The position numbers and the translations under genes are program-made. Below, in pieces: positions 55,814 through 63,663 of a DNA stretch of 64,000 nucleotides. The stretch is from RHKX01 sp046330415. GTDB lineage: Bacteria > Actinomycetota > Thermoleophilia > Solirubrobacterales > 70-9. Below the pieces are notes generated by a model. The model saw only the letters and a program-made list of their open reading frames with translations. It was not told where the DNA came from and ran no database searches. How positions within the stretch are numbered: the first letter of the stretch is position 1; every line of letters begins with the position of its first letter. The DNA lies in the NCBI GenBank assembly GCA_046330415.1, contig JAXLSW010000021.1, positions 35,304 to 99,303 on the forward strand, written 5' to 3'.

Positions 55814-57908
55814 ATGTCGCACAAAGCGGCCGATCGCATTCGGAACGTCGCCCTGATCGGCCATCGGGACTGCGGCAAGACGTCCCTGGCGGAGGCGATG
55901 CTCTTCGAGGCCGGGGCGATCAACCGGCTCGGCCGCACCGAGTCGGGCAACACCGTCAGCGACTTCGAGTCCGACGAGCAGGAAAGGGGGATGTCGATCG
56001 GCGCCTCGATCTGCTCCTTCGAGCACGGCGACCGCAAGATCAACCTGATCGACACCCCGGGGGACCCGAGCTTCGTCGCCGAGGCTCTCGGCGCTCTGGC
56101 CGTCGTCGATGCGGCGGTCGTCGTCGTCAGCGCCATCGACGGGGTCCAGGTCCGCACCAGAGCGCCTGTGGAAGCAGGCGGACCGCGCGGCCTTGCGCGG
56201 CTCGTCTTCGTCAACATGCTCGACCGCGAGCGCGCCGATTTCTTCCGCACGCTCGAGGGCCTGCAGGAATCGTTCGGCTCCCACGTTGTCGCCACCGAGA
56301 TCCCGATCGGCGCCGAGCACGAGGTCGGCGGCGTCATCGACCTGATCGACATGCGCGCGTTCCTCCACGACGGCGACGGCAGGGGGGAGGAGGTGGAGGC
56401 CGAGATCCCGGCCGAGCTCCAAGAGCTGGCCCAGCAGTACCGCGAGAAGCTGATGGACGAGGTCGCCGAGAACTCCGACGCGCTCATGGAGCACTACCTC
56501 GAGGGCGAGGAGATCTCCCACGAGGAGACGGTCGCCGCGCTCAAGAAGGGGGTCACCGAGGGCCACCTCTTCCCGGTCACCTGCGGGATCGCCACCCGCG
56601 ACCTCGGCATCGAGCGCCTGTTGGAGGCGCTGATCGAGGACCTTCCCTCACCGGCCATGCGCGGCGCCCGCACGCTGCTGGGTGACGACGACTCCGAGGC
56701 CGAGATCCCACCCGACGAGGACGGGCCGCTCATCGCCCAGGTCTTCAAGACGACCGCGGACCCCTTCACCGGCCGCCTCAACGCGCTCAGGGTTCTCTCG
56801 GGGACGCTGCGCTCCGACAGCCATGTCCACAACGAGCGCACCGGCGCCAAGGAGCGGATCGGGCAGCTCAGCGAGCCTCTCGGCAAGGAGATGAGCACCA
56901 CCGACGAGCTCGGGGCCGGTGATATCGGCGTCGTCGCCAAGCTCAAGGAGACGCGAGCCGGGGACCTGCTCTGTGAGCCACCGAGCGGCCTGCGGGCGCC
57001 GCGGGTGGAGCTCCCGGCGCCGGTCATGGCATACGCCTACGAGGCGAAGAGCAAGGGCGACGAGGACAAGGCCGTGACCGCGATCCGCCGCCTCCGTGAG
57101 GAGGACCCGTGCCTCGACGTCCACCGCGATCCCCAGACCGGCGAGCAGATCATCGCCGGGCTGACGCAGATCCACGTCGACGTCGTCCTCGGCCGCATGA
57201 AGGAGCGCTTCGGCGCCGAGATCGTCCTCAAGCCACCGCGGGTGCCCTACGTGGAGACGATCCGCAAGCCCGCCAAGGCGCACGCCCGCTACAAGAAGCA
57301 GACGGGCGGTCGCGGTCAGTTCGCCGACTGCGTGATCGAGATCGAGCCCGGGGAGGCGGGGGGCCAGGGCTCGTCTTCGAGAACGCGATCAAGGGCGGGG
57401 TGATCCCCGGCGGGTTCATCCCCGCGGTCGAGAGGGCGTCGTCGAGGCGATGCAGCACGGCTCCGTCGCCGGCTACCCCGTCAAGGACCTACGGGTGCGG
57501 CTCGTCGACGGCTCCCCACCACTCCGTCGACTCCTCGAGATGGCGTTCAAGATCTGCGGCTCCATGGCGCTCAAGGAGGCGCTCGGAGACGCCGGCGCGA
57601 TCCTGCTCGAGCCGATCGTCAGGCTCGCGATCTCGGTCCCGGAGGAGGCCGTAGGGGACGTGATCGGCGACCTCAGCTCCGCCGCGGTCATCCGCTGGGG
57701 ATGGATGAGTCCGCGCCTCGGGGTCACCGAGATCGACGCCGAGGCGCCGCTCGCCGAGGTGCTCGACTACGCGCTCGATCTCCGCGCGATAACGGGTGGG
57801 CGCGGCGAGTACACGATCCACTTCGAACGCTACGAGGAGTTGCCGGCGCATCTGGCGGCGGGTGTCATCGAGGCGGCGGAGCCGCGCGAGGAGCTCGCCA
57901 CCCACTGA
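55814..57908 (+). CDS. Elongation factor G-like translational GTPase (FusA2-type paralogue), frameshifted
   Basis: ATG 55814 (TAGGCT at 55802-55807) begins RIRNVALIGHRDCGKTSLAE (G1), with G2-region DEQERGMSIGASICS, G3 DTPGDPSF, and G4 FVNMLDRERADF where NKxD is canonical. Domains II-V follow (QVFKTTADPFTGRLNALRVL; KKQTGGRGQFADCVIEIEPG). Two compensating indels at ~56160 and ~56205 garble RTERLWKQADRAALR-like sequence. Breaks at ~57365 and ~57435-57540 precede EMAFKICGSMALKEALGDAG. Total ~695 aa. The divergent G1/G2 match the EF-G2/FusA2 group, whose function is poorly known, not the main fusA. Confidence 0.83.
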
Positions 57909-57968
57909 GAGTCGGCCGTAGCGGTGGCCGCCGCGGTGCTCGGGCACCGTGATCTAACCTGAGCGACC

Positions 57969-58193
57969 GTGGCCGACGAAGTCATCGATCCCTCCTGCGC
58001 CGTCTGCGGACGCCGCCTGCTCGCGGGGGAGACGCCGACGGCCTTCCTGACGCGCGACTGGGTCGAGGTGACCGTCTGCGAGCTCTGCAAGCCGCGGGCG
58101 GAGTCCGCCGGCTGGTTGCGCCCCGAGGAGGCCGAGGAGCTGCGCAACTCGGGCGCCGCCCGCGGCGCCGCCGTCCACGGGGGCAGATGCTGA
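57969..58193 (+). CDS. Small Cys4 protein, unknown function
   Basis: The 74-aa protein has CAVCGRRL near residue 10 and CELCKPRAES near 39, a likely single zinc site, then a helical acidic tail (LRPEEAEELRNSG). TAACCT (57955-57960) lies 8 nt before GTG 57969, a leaderless arrangement. The end overlaps the next frame's ATG by 7 nt. Not recognised as a named family. Confidence 0.6.
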   Translation: MADEVIDPSCAVCGRRLLAGETPTAFLTRDWVEVTVCELCKPRAESAGWLRPEEAEELRNSGAARGAAVHGGRC

Positions 58194-58664
58194 GCGGGCT
58201 GCTGTCCCGCTTCCCCGCCGGTCAGGGGGAGTCCGGCGACACCGAACGCGTCCCGGCGCCGCGAGGGGACCGCATCACGGTGCGGCGGACGACCCCGGTG
58301 GCCGCCGAGCCGACCCCCGCCGACGTCGAGCTCGCCGAGGGCGCTCCGCATGTTCAACTTCTCCGACCACCGCCGCACCGTCGGCGGCAGCGCGGACGCT
58401 GGGCCCGCCGCGCGCCGGCGCCACCCGCCCGATCGAGACCGCCTCCGGGGTGCCGGGGTTCCGCGTCACCGTCGCCTGGGAGCTCACCTGGTATCAGTGG
58501 GAGATCGCCGCCGGGGAGAATGGGATCGAGGTCCGCGAGTCGGGCAAGGAAACGATCGACCAGCTCCGGCGCGAGGACCGCAGCTGGAACCTCCTGGTCG
58601 GCAGCGACGGGACGCTGCAGGCGGCATGCCCAGCGCAGGAGCGGATCCGGAGGGCGCGGCGTGA
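58187..58664 (+). pseudogene. Hypothetical protein upstream of rnhA, frameshifted
   Basis: Frame one from ATG 58187 gives a low-complexity N-terminus (LSGLLSRFPAGQGESGDTE), then after one or two breaks at ~58345-58445 another frame reads ETASGVPGFRVTVAWELTWY, WEIAAGENGIEVRESGKETI and DRSWNLLVGSDGTLQAACP, which looks like a real small domain with Trp-rich strands. I do not recognise it. The original stop probably overlapped the rnhA GTG near 58664; in the present sequence the second frame runs on to 58752. Confidence 0.5.
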
Positions 58665-59059
58665 GGCTGACGGTGAACGTCGACGGTGGAGCGCGGGGGA
58701 ACCCCGGGCCCTGCGATCGCCGCCGTCTTCCGCGACGAGGACGGCGAGGTGATCCACGAGGCCAGCGAGACGATCGGCGCACCACCAACAACGTCGCCGA
58801 GTACCGGGCGCTGCTGCTCGGCCTCGAGCGCGCGCAGCAGCTCAGCGCCACCGAGGTGGACGTGATCGGCGACTCGGAGCTTGTCGTCAAGCAGGTTCGC
58901 GGCGAGTACCGCGTGAAGGACGCGGGCCTGCGGCCGCTGCACTCAGCCGCGCAGCACGCACTCGGGGAGTTCTCGGAGTGGACGCTCAACCACGTCAAGC
59001 GGGAGTTCAACTCCGCCGCCGACGCGCTCGTCAACCAGGCGCTGGACGCCGACGTCTGA
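58661..59059 (+). CDS. rnhA: Ribonuclease HI-family protein, with two compensating indels
   Basis: GTG 58661 starts LTVNVDGGARGNPGP (first catalytic Asp). The next ~22 codons are out of frame (58713-58775); the alternate frame there reads AIAAVFRDEDGEVIHEASET, normal for this family. The original frame then resumes with TTNNVAEYRALLLGLERA (Glu), VDVIGDSELVVKQVRGEY (Asp) and HVKREFNSAADALVNQA (last Asp). About 132 aa. This is the short actinobacterial RNase HI type that can occur fused to other domains. It is the second RNase H in the window with rnhB. Confidence 0.85.
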   Translation: MRLTVNVDGGARGNPGPCDRRRLPRRGRRGDPRGQRDDRRTTNNVAEYRALLLGLERAQQLSATEVDVIGDSELVVKQVRGEYRVKDAGLRPLHSAAQHALGEFSEWTLNHVKREFNSAADALVNQALDADV

Positions 59060-59110
59060 CGCCCGGTCTCGTCTCCGCGCCCCGCCGCCCGCTCGGGCAT
59101 GATGGCGCCC

Positions 59111-59647
59111 ATGAAGAACGCTCTCTCCCTGACCGCGCTCCTCGCCGCCTTCCTGCTCGGATGCGGCAGCAGCGACGGCGATTCCGACGATCCGAACACC
59201 TTCGACGACGAGGCCTACCCCTTCACCTTCGAGTACCCGGCGGACTGGAGCGAGAGCGACGACGTTACCCTCGACAAGCAGCTCGGGAACTCAGGCGAGA
59301 ACACCCGCGCCGTGGGGCTCGACGATACGAACGGGATCATCCTGCAGACGTTCCAGCTCTCGACGGAGATCGACGACAGCAACGTCGACCTCGCGCAGAA
59401 GGAGCTCGACGGGCTGATCGCGCAGGTCGACTCCGATGCCACGAGCACGGTGGGCGACACCGCGGGCCTGCCGTCGGTCACGTTCGACTCCGTCGCCGTT
59501 CCCGACCCGGAGGGCGCCGAGAGCAAGATCGTCGCGATCTTCGACGGCGACCAGGAGTACATGATCAACTGCCAGTCGACCGACGATCACCGCGACGACG
59601 TCGCCGAGGGCTGCGACCAGGCGCTGGAGACCATCGAGCTGAGGTAG
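59111..59647 (+). CDS. Lipoprotein, PsbP/DUF1795-like
   Basis: ATG 59111 begins a type II signal peptide: KNALSLTALLAAFLLGCGSS, with lipobox LLGC and lipidated Cys. The ~160-residue mature part has YPFTFEYPADWSESDDV near its start, a pattern shared by PsbP/DUF1795-type proteins, followed by NGIILQTFQLS and GLPSVTFDSVAVPDPEGAES, and a late Cys pair (NCQST, GCDQA). Probably anchored on the outer face of the membrane. Ligand unknown. ATG 59099 in frame would add MMAP and is less likely. Confidence 0.78.
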   Translation: MKNALSLTALLAAFLLGCGSSDGDSDDPNTFDDEAYPFTFEYPADWSESDDVTLDKQLGNSGENTRAVGLDDTNGIILQTFQLSTEIDDSNVDLAQKELDGLIAQVDSDATSTVGDTAGLPSVTFDSVAVPDPEGAESKIVAIFDGDQEYMINCQSTDDHRDDVAEGCDQALETIELR

Positions 59648-59728
59648 CTCGCGGGGCGGCAGCGGCCGACCCGTCCCCGCCCCCGACGCCCCGACCGATC
59701 CGGCGGTGATCTAGACTGCCCGCTTCAC

Positions 59729-59802
59729 GCGGCTGTAGCTCAGTTGGCTAGAGCGTCTGCTTGCCATGCAGAAGGTCGTGGGTTCGAATCCCATCAGCCG
59801 CT
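59729..59802 (+). tRNA. tRNA-Gly (anticodon GCC)
   Basis: A full cloverleaf: acceptor GCGGCTG pairs with CAGCCGC; D arm GCTC/GAGC; anticodon stem TCTGC/GCAGA with loop TTGCCAT, so anticodon GCC at 59763-59765; T arm GTGGG-TTCGAAT-CCCAT. Discriminator is T (U73), as expected for bacterial tRNA-Gly. CCA is not encoded. A terminator hairpin follows 10 nt later. Confidence 0.97.
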
Positions 59803-59812
59803 TGTTCCGAAG

Positions 59813-59832
59813 CCCCGCCGCGAGCGGGGTTT
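59813..59832 (+). terminator. Rho-independent terminator of tRNA-Gly
   Basis: CCCCGC (59813-59818) pairs with GCGGGG (59824-59829) around CGCGA, followed by TTT. Right distance and orientation for the tRNA. Confidence 0.8.
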
Positions 59833-59896
59833 CGTCGTTCTCGGGCCGATCGAAGCCACTCGTCGCAGCGTCTCGCGGTTCCCTAGGATGGTCGTA

Positions 59897-59910
59897 TTAG
59901 GTAACCCTAA
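59897..59910. promoter_or_regulatory. TTAGG-N4-CCTAA palindrome upstream of rpsD
   Basis: TTAGGTAACCCTAA ends 34 bp before the rpsD ATG. Two palindromes of the same form and spacing lie upstream of the PepSY operon. The half-sites resemble DtxR/IdeR-type operators, though the 14-bp spacing is shorter than the 19-bp consensus. Confidence 0.5.
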
Positions 59911-59944
59911 CTTCGAGTGGCGAGAGAGGCGGAGCACAGCAGGC

Positions 59945-60574
59945 ATGGGCAGATACACGGGACCGCGCGAGCGTCTCTCCCGGCGCGCAGGAGTCGACCT
60001 CGAGCTCAAGGGCGAGCGGCGCGCCAACGGCAAGGGCGCGCTCGACCGCCGCTCCGCGCCACCCGGCCAGCACGGTGCTCGTTCACGCCGTCGCGGCTCC
60101 GTCTACGGCGAGCAGCTGCAGCAGAAGCAGAACGCCAAGCACTACTACGGCCTGCGGGAGCGCCAGCTTCGCGAGCTGATGATCGAGGCGCGCAAGGCGA
60201 AGGATCTGACCGCCGGCGAGCGGCTCCTGCAGCTCTGCGAGCTGCGCCTCGACAACGTGCTCTACCGGCTCGGTTTCGCCTCGACGAGGGCGCAGGCGCG
60301 GCAGTTTGTGAGCCACGGCCACGTCGACGTCAACGGCGCCCGCTGCGACATCCCCTCGCGTCGTCTCAAGCCCGACGACATCGTCGCGATCAGGCTGGGG
60401 AGCCCGGTCCGCGATCGCGCCCGCGCCGCGACCGAGCTGATCTCGGTCGTCCCCGGCTGGCTGCAGTCCGACACCGAGAACCTCAACGGCAAGATCCTGC
60501 GTCTGCCGGAGCGCCGCGAGGTCCAGGCGCCCCTGCAGGAGCATCAGATCGTCGAGTTCTACAGCCGCGTCTGA
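59945..60574 (+). CDS. rpsD: 30S ribosomal protein S4 (cysteine-free form)
   Basis: The 209-aa protein begins MGRYTGPRERLSRRAGVDLE, with PPGQHG, the S4 RNA-binding domain (RLDNVLYRLGFASTRAQARQ and FVSHGHVDVNG) and a normal C-terminus. All N-terminal zinc cysteines of the C+ form are replaced, as in many Gram-positive and mycobacterial S4 proteins, so this is not itself evidence of a paralogue. It stands alone after tRNA-Gly, not beside rpsM, rpsK or rpoA, so either rpsD is relocated or a second copy exists elsewhere. Confidence 0.94.
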   Translation: MGRYTGPRERLSRRAGVDLELKGERRANGKGALDRRSAPPGQHGARSRRRGSVYGEQLQQKQNAKHYYGLRERQLRELMIEARKAKDLTAGERLLQLCELRLDNVLYRLGFASTRAQARQFVSHGHVDVNGARCDIPSRRLKPDDIVAIRLGSPVRDRARAATELISVVPGWLQSDTENLNGKILRLPERREVQAPLQEHQIVEFYSRV

Positions 60575-60674
60575 GCGGCGCCGTTGAACGCCGATTGCGG
60601 ACAGTAACCGGCCTCATCCTCTCGTATGGTCGCGACCGACCGACCAGCAGACTCGAACATCGGAGGAGCAGAAG

Positions 60675-61034
60675 ATGATCACCAAGCTCGACTTCGTCGG
60701 CGTCCCCACCCAGGACTCCGACCGCTCGAGGGCCTTCTACGTGGAGACCCTCGGCCTCAAGCAGGACCCGAAGAGCGACTACGAGTTCTGGGTGGGGCAG
60801 ACCTGCTTCGGGATCTGGGAGCCCGAGAAGCAGGGAATGGAGTTCAAGCCCCAGAGCAACGCGCACCTGGCGCTGCACGTCGACGACGTCGCGGCCGCCC
60901 GCGCCGAGCTCGAGGCGAAGGGCGTCCAGTTCCTCGGCGACACCTTCGACACCGGCGTCTGCCACATGGCCCTGTTCAAGGACCCCGACGGCAACGACCT
61001 GATGCTCCACAACCGCTACTCGCCGCGAGACTGA
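60675..61034 (+). CDS. VOC-family (glyoxalase/dioxygenase fold) protein
   Basis: The 119-aa protein shows a paired beta-alpha-beta-beta-beta fold: LDFVGVPTQDSDRSRAFYVE, HLALHVDDVAAARAELEAKG and MALFKDPDGNDLMLHNRY. Candidate metal ligands are His and Glu residues in HLALHV and the C-terminal strand. GGAGGAG 9 nt before ATG 60675 is a clear Shine-Dalgarno. Substrate unknown. A second VOC gene follows 19 bp downstream. Confidence 0.85.
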   Translation: MITKLDFVGVPTQDSDRSRAFYVETLGLKQDPKSDYEFWVGQTCFGIWEPEKQGMEFKPQSNAHLALHVDDVAAARAELEAKGVQFLGDTFDTGVCHMALFKDPDGNDLMLHNRYSPRD

Positions 61035-61053
61035 GCGGGACGGGAGCGCGGAC

Positions 61054-61392
61054 GTGGATGTCGAGCTGTTCGCCGGAATCCGCGTCCGCGACTACCCGGC
61101 GGCGCTTGCCTGGTACACGAGACTGCTCGGCGAGCCGTCGTTCTTCCCCCACGACGCCGAGGCCGTCTGGACGCTGGGGGAAGGACGTTCGATCTACGTC
61201 GTCGGCGACGAGCGCGGTGACGGGGGCGCGGTCGCGACCGTGCTCTGCGGAGACCTTGACGCGCAGCTCGCCACGATCGCAGCGCGCGGGCTCGAACCCG
61301 ACGACAACGAGACCTACTCCAACGGTGTCCGTAAGGCGATCTACCGCGATCCGGAGGGCAACGAGGTGGGATTCGGCGGAGCGCCCGCCTGA
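61054..61392 (+). CDS. VOC-family protein, second copy
   Basis: The 112-aa protein has VELFAGIRVRDYPAALAWYT, RSIYVVGDERGDGGAVAT and KAIYRDPEGNEVGFGGAP. It is divergent from its neighbour, so not a recent duplicate. It starts at GTG 61054. Its last 52 bp overlap the 3' end of the convergent minus-strand membrane gene. Substrate unknown. Confidence 0.82.
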   Translation: MDVELFAGIRVRDYPAALAWYTRLLGEPSFFPHDAEAVWTLGEGRSIYVVGDERGDGGAVATVLCGDLDAQLATIAARGLEPDDNETYSNGVRKAIYRDPEGNEVGFGGAPA

Positions 61393-61793
61393 GCGGCAGC
61401 GGATCCCGTCGCTGGGTGTGGGCGCACGGCTCGCAGCAGCCACCAAAGCGCCAGCGGCGGCAGTAGCAGCGGCACGAAGCCGTAGCCGCTGCCGAAGCCG
61501 CTCCACACCGTGTCGTCGGGAAACAGCCCCGGATCGGCCAGGGTGAGCGCGCCGACGAGCAGCACGCCCGCGAGCTCGAGCGCGCAGGCCGCGATCGCGA
61601 TCCGCCGCCGCTCCGGCCGCGCGATCGTCGCCGCGATCAACCCATACACGCAGGCTGCGACCGCCGAGAGGGTGTAGGCGAGGGGTGCCCGGCCGGGATC
61701 GGTGGCGAGTTGGACGAGCGCCCGTGCTCCCGCCGCGATTGCCAGCAGGGCGTAGGCGGCCCTGAGCGCCCTGTCGACGCCGTCGAGCGGCAT
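61341..61793 (-). CDS. Small integral membrane protein, third gene of the PepSY operon
   Basis: The 150-aa protein has about four hydrophobic segments (YALLAIAAGARALVQL, LSAVAACVYGLIAATIA, IAACALELAGVLLVGALTLA and FVPLLLPPLALWWLL). A conserved-looking DPGLFPDDTVWSGFGSGYGF loop lies before the last helix. Not recognised. Its ATG overlaps the stop of the preceding gene. The 3' end overlaps the convergent VOC gene by 52 bp. A role with the PepSY protein is inferred from coupling only. Confidence 0.65.
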   Translation of the reverse strand: MPLDGVDRALRAAYALLAIAAGARALVQLATDPGRAPLAYTLSAVAACVYGLIAATIARPERRRIAIAACALELAGVLLVGALTLADPGLFPDDTVWSGFGSGYGFVPLLLPPLALWWLLRAVRPHPATGSAAAQAGAPPNPTSLPSGSR

Positions 61794-62149
61794 CAGCGGC
61801 CCCAGACCAGGGTCAGGCGCCAGTCGGCCACCGCCAGGGCGATGCAGCCGAGGGCGAGGATCAGGGAGTCCCAACCGTCGCGGTCCTCGCGCAGGGCGAA
61901 GGTGACCGGCAGCAGCGCCGCCGTGGCTGCCAGGTAGCCCCAAGCGGATGCCGGCTCGTCGGGCTCCGCGGCGCCGGACAGCACCGCCACCGAGGCGATC
62001 GCCGCGATGATTAGCTGCATCCCCGCGAGCATCGCCGCGCCGAGCGCGGGCCAACCATCGGGCGGATCGCCGCCGAGCGCCCGCTTCAGCGACCACGCGG
62101 CCAGAGCCAGCGCGTACAACGCGCACGCCGCGACGAGGCTGACGCTCAT
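61793..62149 (-). CDS. Small integral membrane protein, second gene of the PepSY operon
   Basis: The 118-aa protein has about four hydrophobic segments (VSLVAACALYALALAAWSL, LGAAMLAGMQLIIAAIASVA, WGYLAATAALLPVTFAL and SLILALGCIALAVADW) with short loops. ATG 62149 overlaps the PepSY stop (ATGA), and its own stop overlaps the next ATG, so all three are translationally coupled. Not recognised. Confidence 0.65.
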   Translation of the reverse strand: MSVSLVAACALYALALAAWSLKRALGGDPPDGWPALGAAMLAGMQLIIAAIASVAVLSGAAEPDEPASAWGYLAATAALLPVTFALREDRDGWDSLILALGCIALAVADWRLTLVWGR

Positions 62150-63453
62150 GCCGGAGCCGCGGCCGCCGGCGGCTTCTTGCCGCGACCGCGCTTGGCCTTG
62201 CGCTTGCGGCGCCGGATCCACCAGACGGTGGTGCCGGTGATCGCCAGCAGCAGCGGGATCAACCCGAAGAAGAGCCAGACCGCTCGCGGCAGCCACGGCA
62301 TCGCGACCCCGGCGTGCACCGGGTAGCTCCAGTCCTCCCAGACCTGCCAGGCCACGGAGCGGTTCGCGTCCGGGCCCGCCACGAGCACCTCGCTGCGGCC
62401 GCTCCAGCGGTCGACGGCGACCTCAGCGTCCCCGGGCCACTCGCCGCCCACGTAGCTGTCCCAGCCGTCGGTCACCCAGAAGTCGTAGTAGCCCTTCCTG
62501 TCGTTGGCGGCGGGGATCGCGATCGACTTCATCTCCGATCCCGGGACGCGAGCCAGGGCGATGCTCGTCGCTTCCTGCGGGCTCACGCCCTTGCCACTGC
62601 CGGGTTCCGACTCGAACGTCGGGAACTTCTTCGGCGGCTCGTTGCCGGGCAGCGCGGCGTACCAGGCCTCCTCGACCTGCTTGATCTCGAAGCTCGCGCC
62701 CGTGATCGCCCACATCAGGAGGAATGGAAGGGCGACGAAGCCGAAGACCTTGTGCAGGTCGTAGTTGCTCGCGTATCGGCCCTTGCCCCGGCGGATCTTG
62801 AGTCCACGCGCCATCCGCTTGATGCCCGGCCACCAGAGGATCAGGCCGGTGAGCGAGAGGATGATCAGGACGATCGCCGATCCGGCGAGAAGCGCGGTGC
62901 CGAGCGAGAAGTGGTTGTCGAAGACGGTGAACTTCGTCTGCTTCAGGAACGGGACGTAGCCGGGGTAGTCCTTGCAGGTCAGCCCGCAGGTGTGGAGGTT
63001 GGAGAGGAAGCCGAAGAACCCCGTGTCGTGGCTGGAGACGCCGGTGAGATCTCCCGTGCCCGGGTCGACGTGCGCCTGGCGCATGTAGTCGGCTGAGTAG
63101 ATCTCGTAGGAGCCGCGGTTGAGGACCACTGCACCCGCGTCGTTGAAGTGGGGGAGCTCTCGCCGAACGCTCCGCAGCGCCTCCAGCGGCGGGACCGGGT
63201 CGTCGGTCTCGGTCGACTTGTAGAGCCCGGGATGGAGGACCTTGTCGATCTCCGGCTGATACAGCAGGATCGTGCCGCTGAGGACGACGATCAGCAGCAC
63301 CACGCCGGTGATCAGCGCCAGCCACCCGTGCAGACGCCGCAGCCCGGGCCGCCAGCGCATCCACTTCGGCCGCCGTGACCACAGCGATCGCCTGCGCGGC
63401 GCGGGGGCGGGAGCCGGGGGAGTGGGCGCGCTCGCGGCGTCCTCCCGCTCCAT
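62146..63453 (-). CDS. PepSY-associated transmembrane protein
   Basis: The family is linked to siderophore or ferric/cupric reduction and to heme-like cofactors. From ATG 63453 the protein has an Ala/Pro-rich N-terminus, TM1 HGWLALITGVVLLIVVLSG, a periplasmic PepSY region (EALRSVRRELPHFNDAGAVV), TM2 TALLAGSAIVLIILSLTGLI, TM3 HKVFGFVALPFLLMWAITGA, a second PepSY-like region (SPQEATSIALARVPGSEMK) and TM4 VWLFFGLIPLLLAITGTTVW, then a Lys/Arg tail. His residues at the heads of TM1 and TM3 could bind metal or heme. A TTG at 63546 in frame would run through the operator, so ATG is preferred. Confidence 0.85.
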   Translation of the reverse strand: MEREDAASAPTPPAPAPAPRRRSLWSRRPKWMRWRPGLRRLHGWLALITGVVLLIVVLSGTILLYQPEIDKVLHPGLYKSTETDDPVPPLEALRSVRRELPHFNDAGAVVLNRGSYEIYSADYMRQAHVDPGTGDLTGVSSHDTGFFGFLSNLHTCGLTCKDYPGYVPFLKQTKFTVFDNHFSLGTALLAGSAIVLIILSLTGLILWWPGIKRMARGLKIRRGKGRYASNYDLHKVFGFVALPFLLMWAITGASFEIKQVEEAWYAALPGNEPPKKFPTFESEPGSGKGVSPQEATSIALARVPGSEMKSIAIPAANDRKGYYDFWVTDGWDSYVGGEWPGDAEVAVDRWSGRSEVLVAGPDANRSVAWQVWEDWSYPVHAGVAMPWLPRAVWLFFGLIPLLLAITGTTVWWIRRRKRKAKRGRGKKPPAAAAPA

Positions 63454-63529
63454 GCCGGGCGCCGGGTCGCTCCGCGGACGCGCAGGAGCTTCCACCCCCG
63501 CTGCCGCCGCGAGCCTGAATCGCGACGAA

Positions 63530-63543
63530 TTAGGTCTCCCTAA
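63530..63543. promoter_or_regulatory. TTAGG-N4-CCTAA palindrome, PepSY operon proximal site
   Basis: TTAGGTCTCCCTAA, 77 bp upstream of the PepSY ATG. It has the same half-sites and spacing as the sites at 63576 and 59897. Confidence 0.55.
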
Positions 63544-63575
63544 CAAGACGGGGCGGCACGTTAGCCAATTTCCAG

Positions 63576-63589
63576 TTAGGGCGCCCTAA
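63576..63589. promoter_or_regulatory. TTAGG-N4-CCTAA palindrome, PepSY operon distal site
   Basis: TTAGGGCGCCCTAA is a perfect 14-bp palindrome, 46 bp (centre to centre) from the proximal site. The pair flanks sequence suitable for a minus-strand promoter, an arrangement typical of repressor-controlled iron genes. Confidence 0.55.
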
Positions 63590-63618
63590 GACCCGTGCGG
63601 TCCTTCGCGGGGCGGCAC

Positions 63619-63663
63619 CGAGATGCAAGGAACGGGACAGATCGTCCCGCTGGTTGCATCTCG
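63619..63663. repeat. 45-nt hairpin repeat element, copy B
   Basis: The arms CGAGATGCAA (63619-63628) and TTGCATCTCG (63654-63663) and the core GGGACAGAT-N2-TCCCG match copy A at 8495-8539; both are exactly 45 nt. It lies between the PepSY operators and the ettA 3' end. The remaining sequence to 63752 holds G/C-rich partial palindromes only. Confidence 0.8.

Noticed and set aside
56160..56205. Programmed frameshift in the EF-G paralogue
   Set aside because: No slippery heptamer with downstream structure is evident and the two shifts cancel within ~45 bp; sequencing indels explain it better. The same reasoning was applied to der, smc and dprA.
59945..60574. Zinc-independent S4 paralogue as a firm call
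   Set aside because: Loss of the cysteines is normal for the sole S4 of several Gram-positive lineages, so without the rest of the genome it cannot be called a paralogue.
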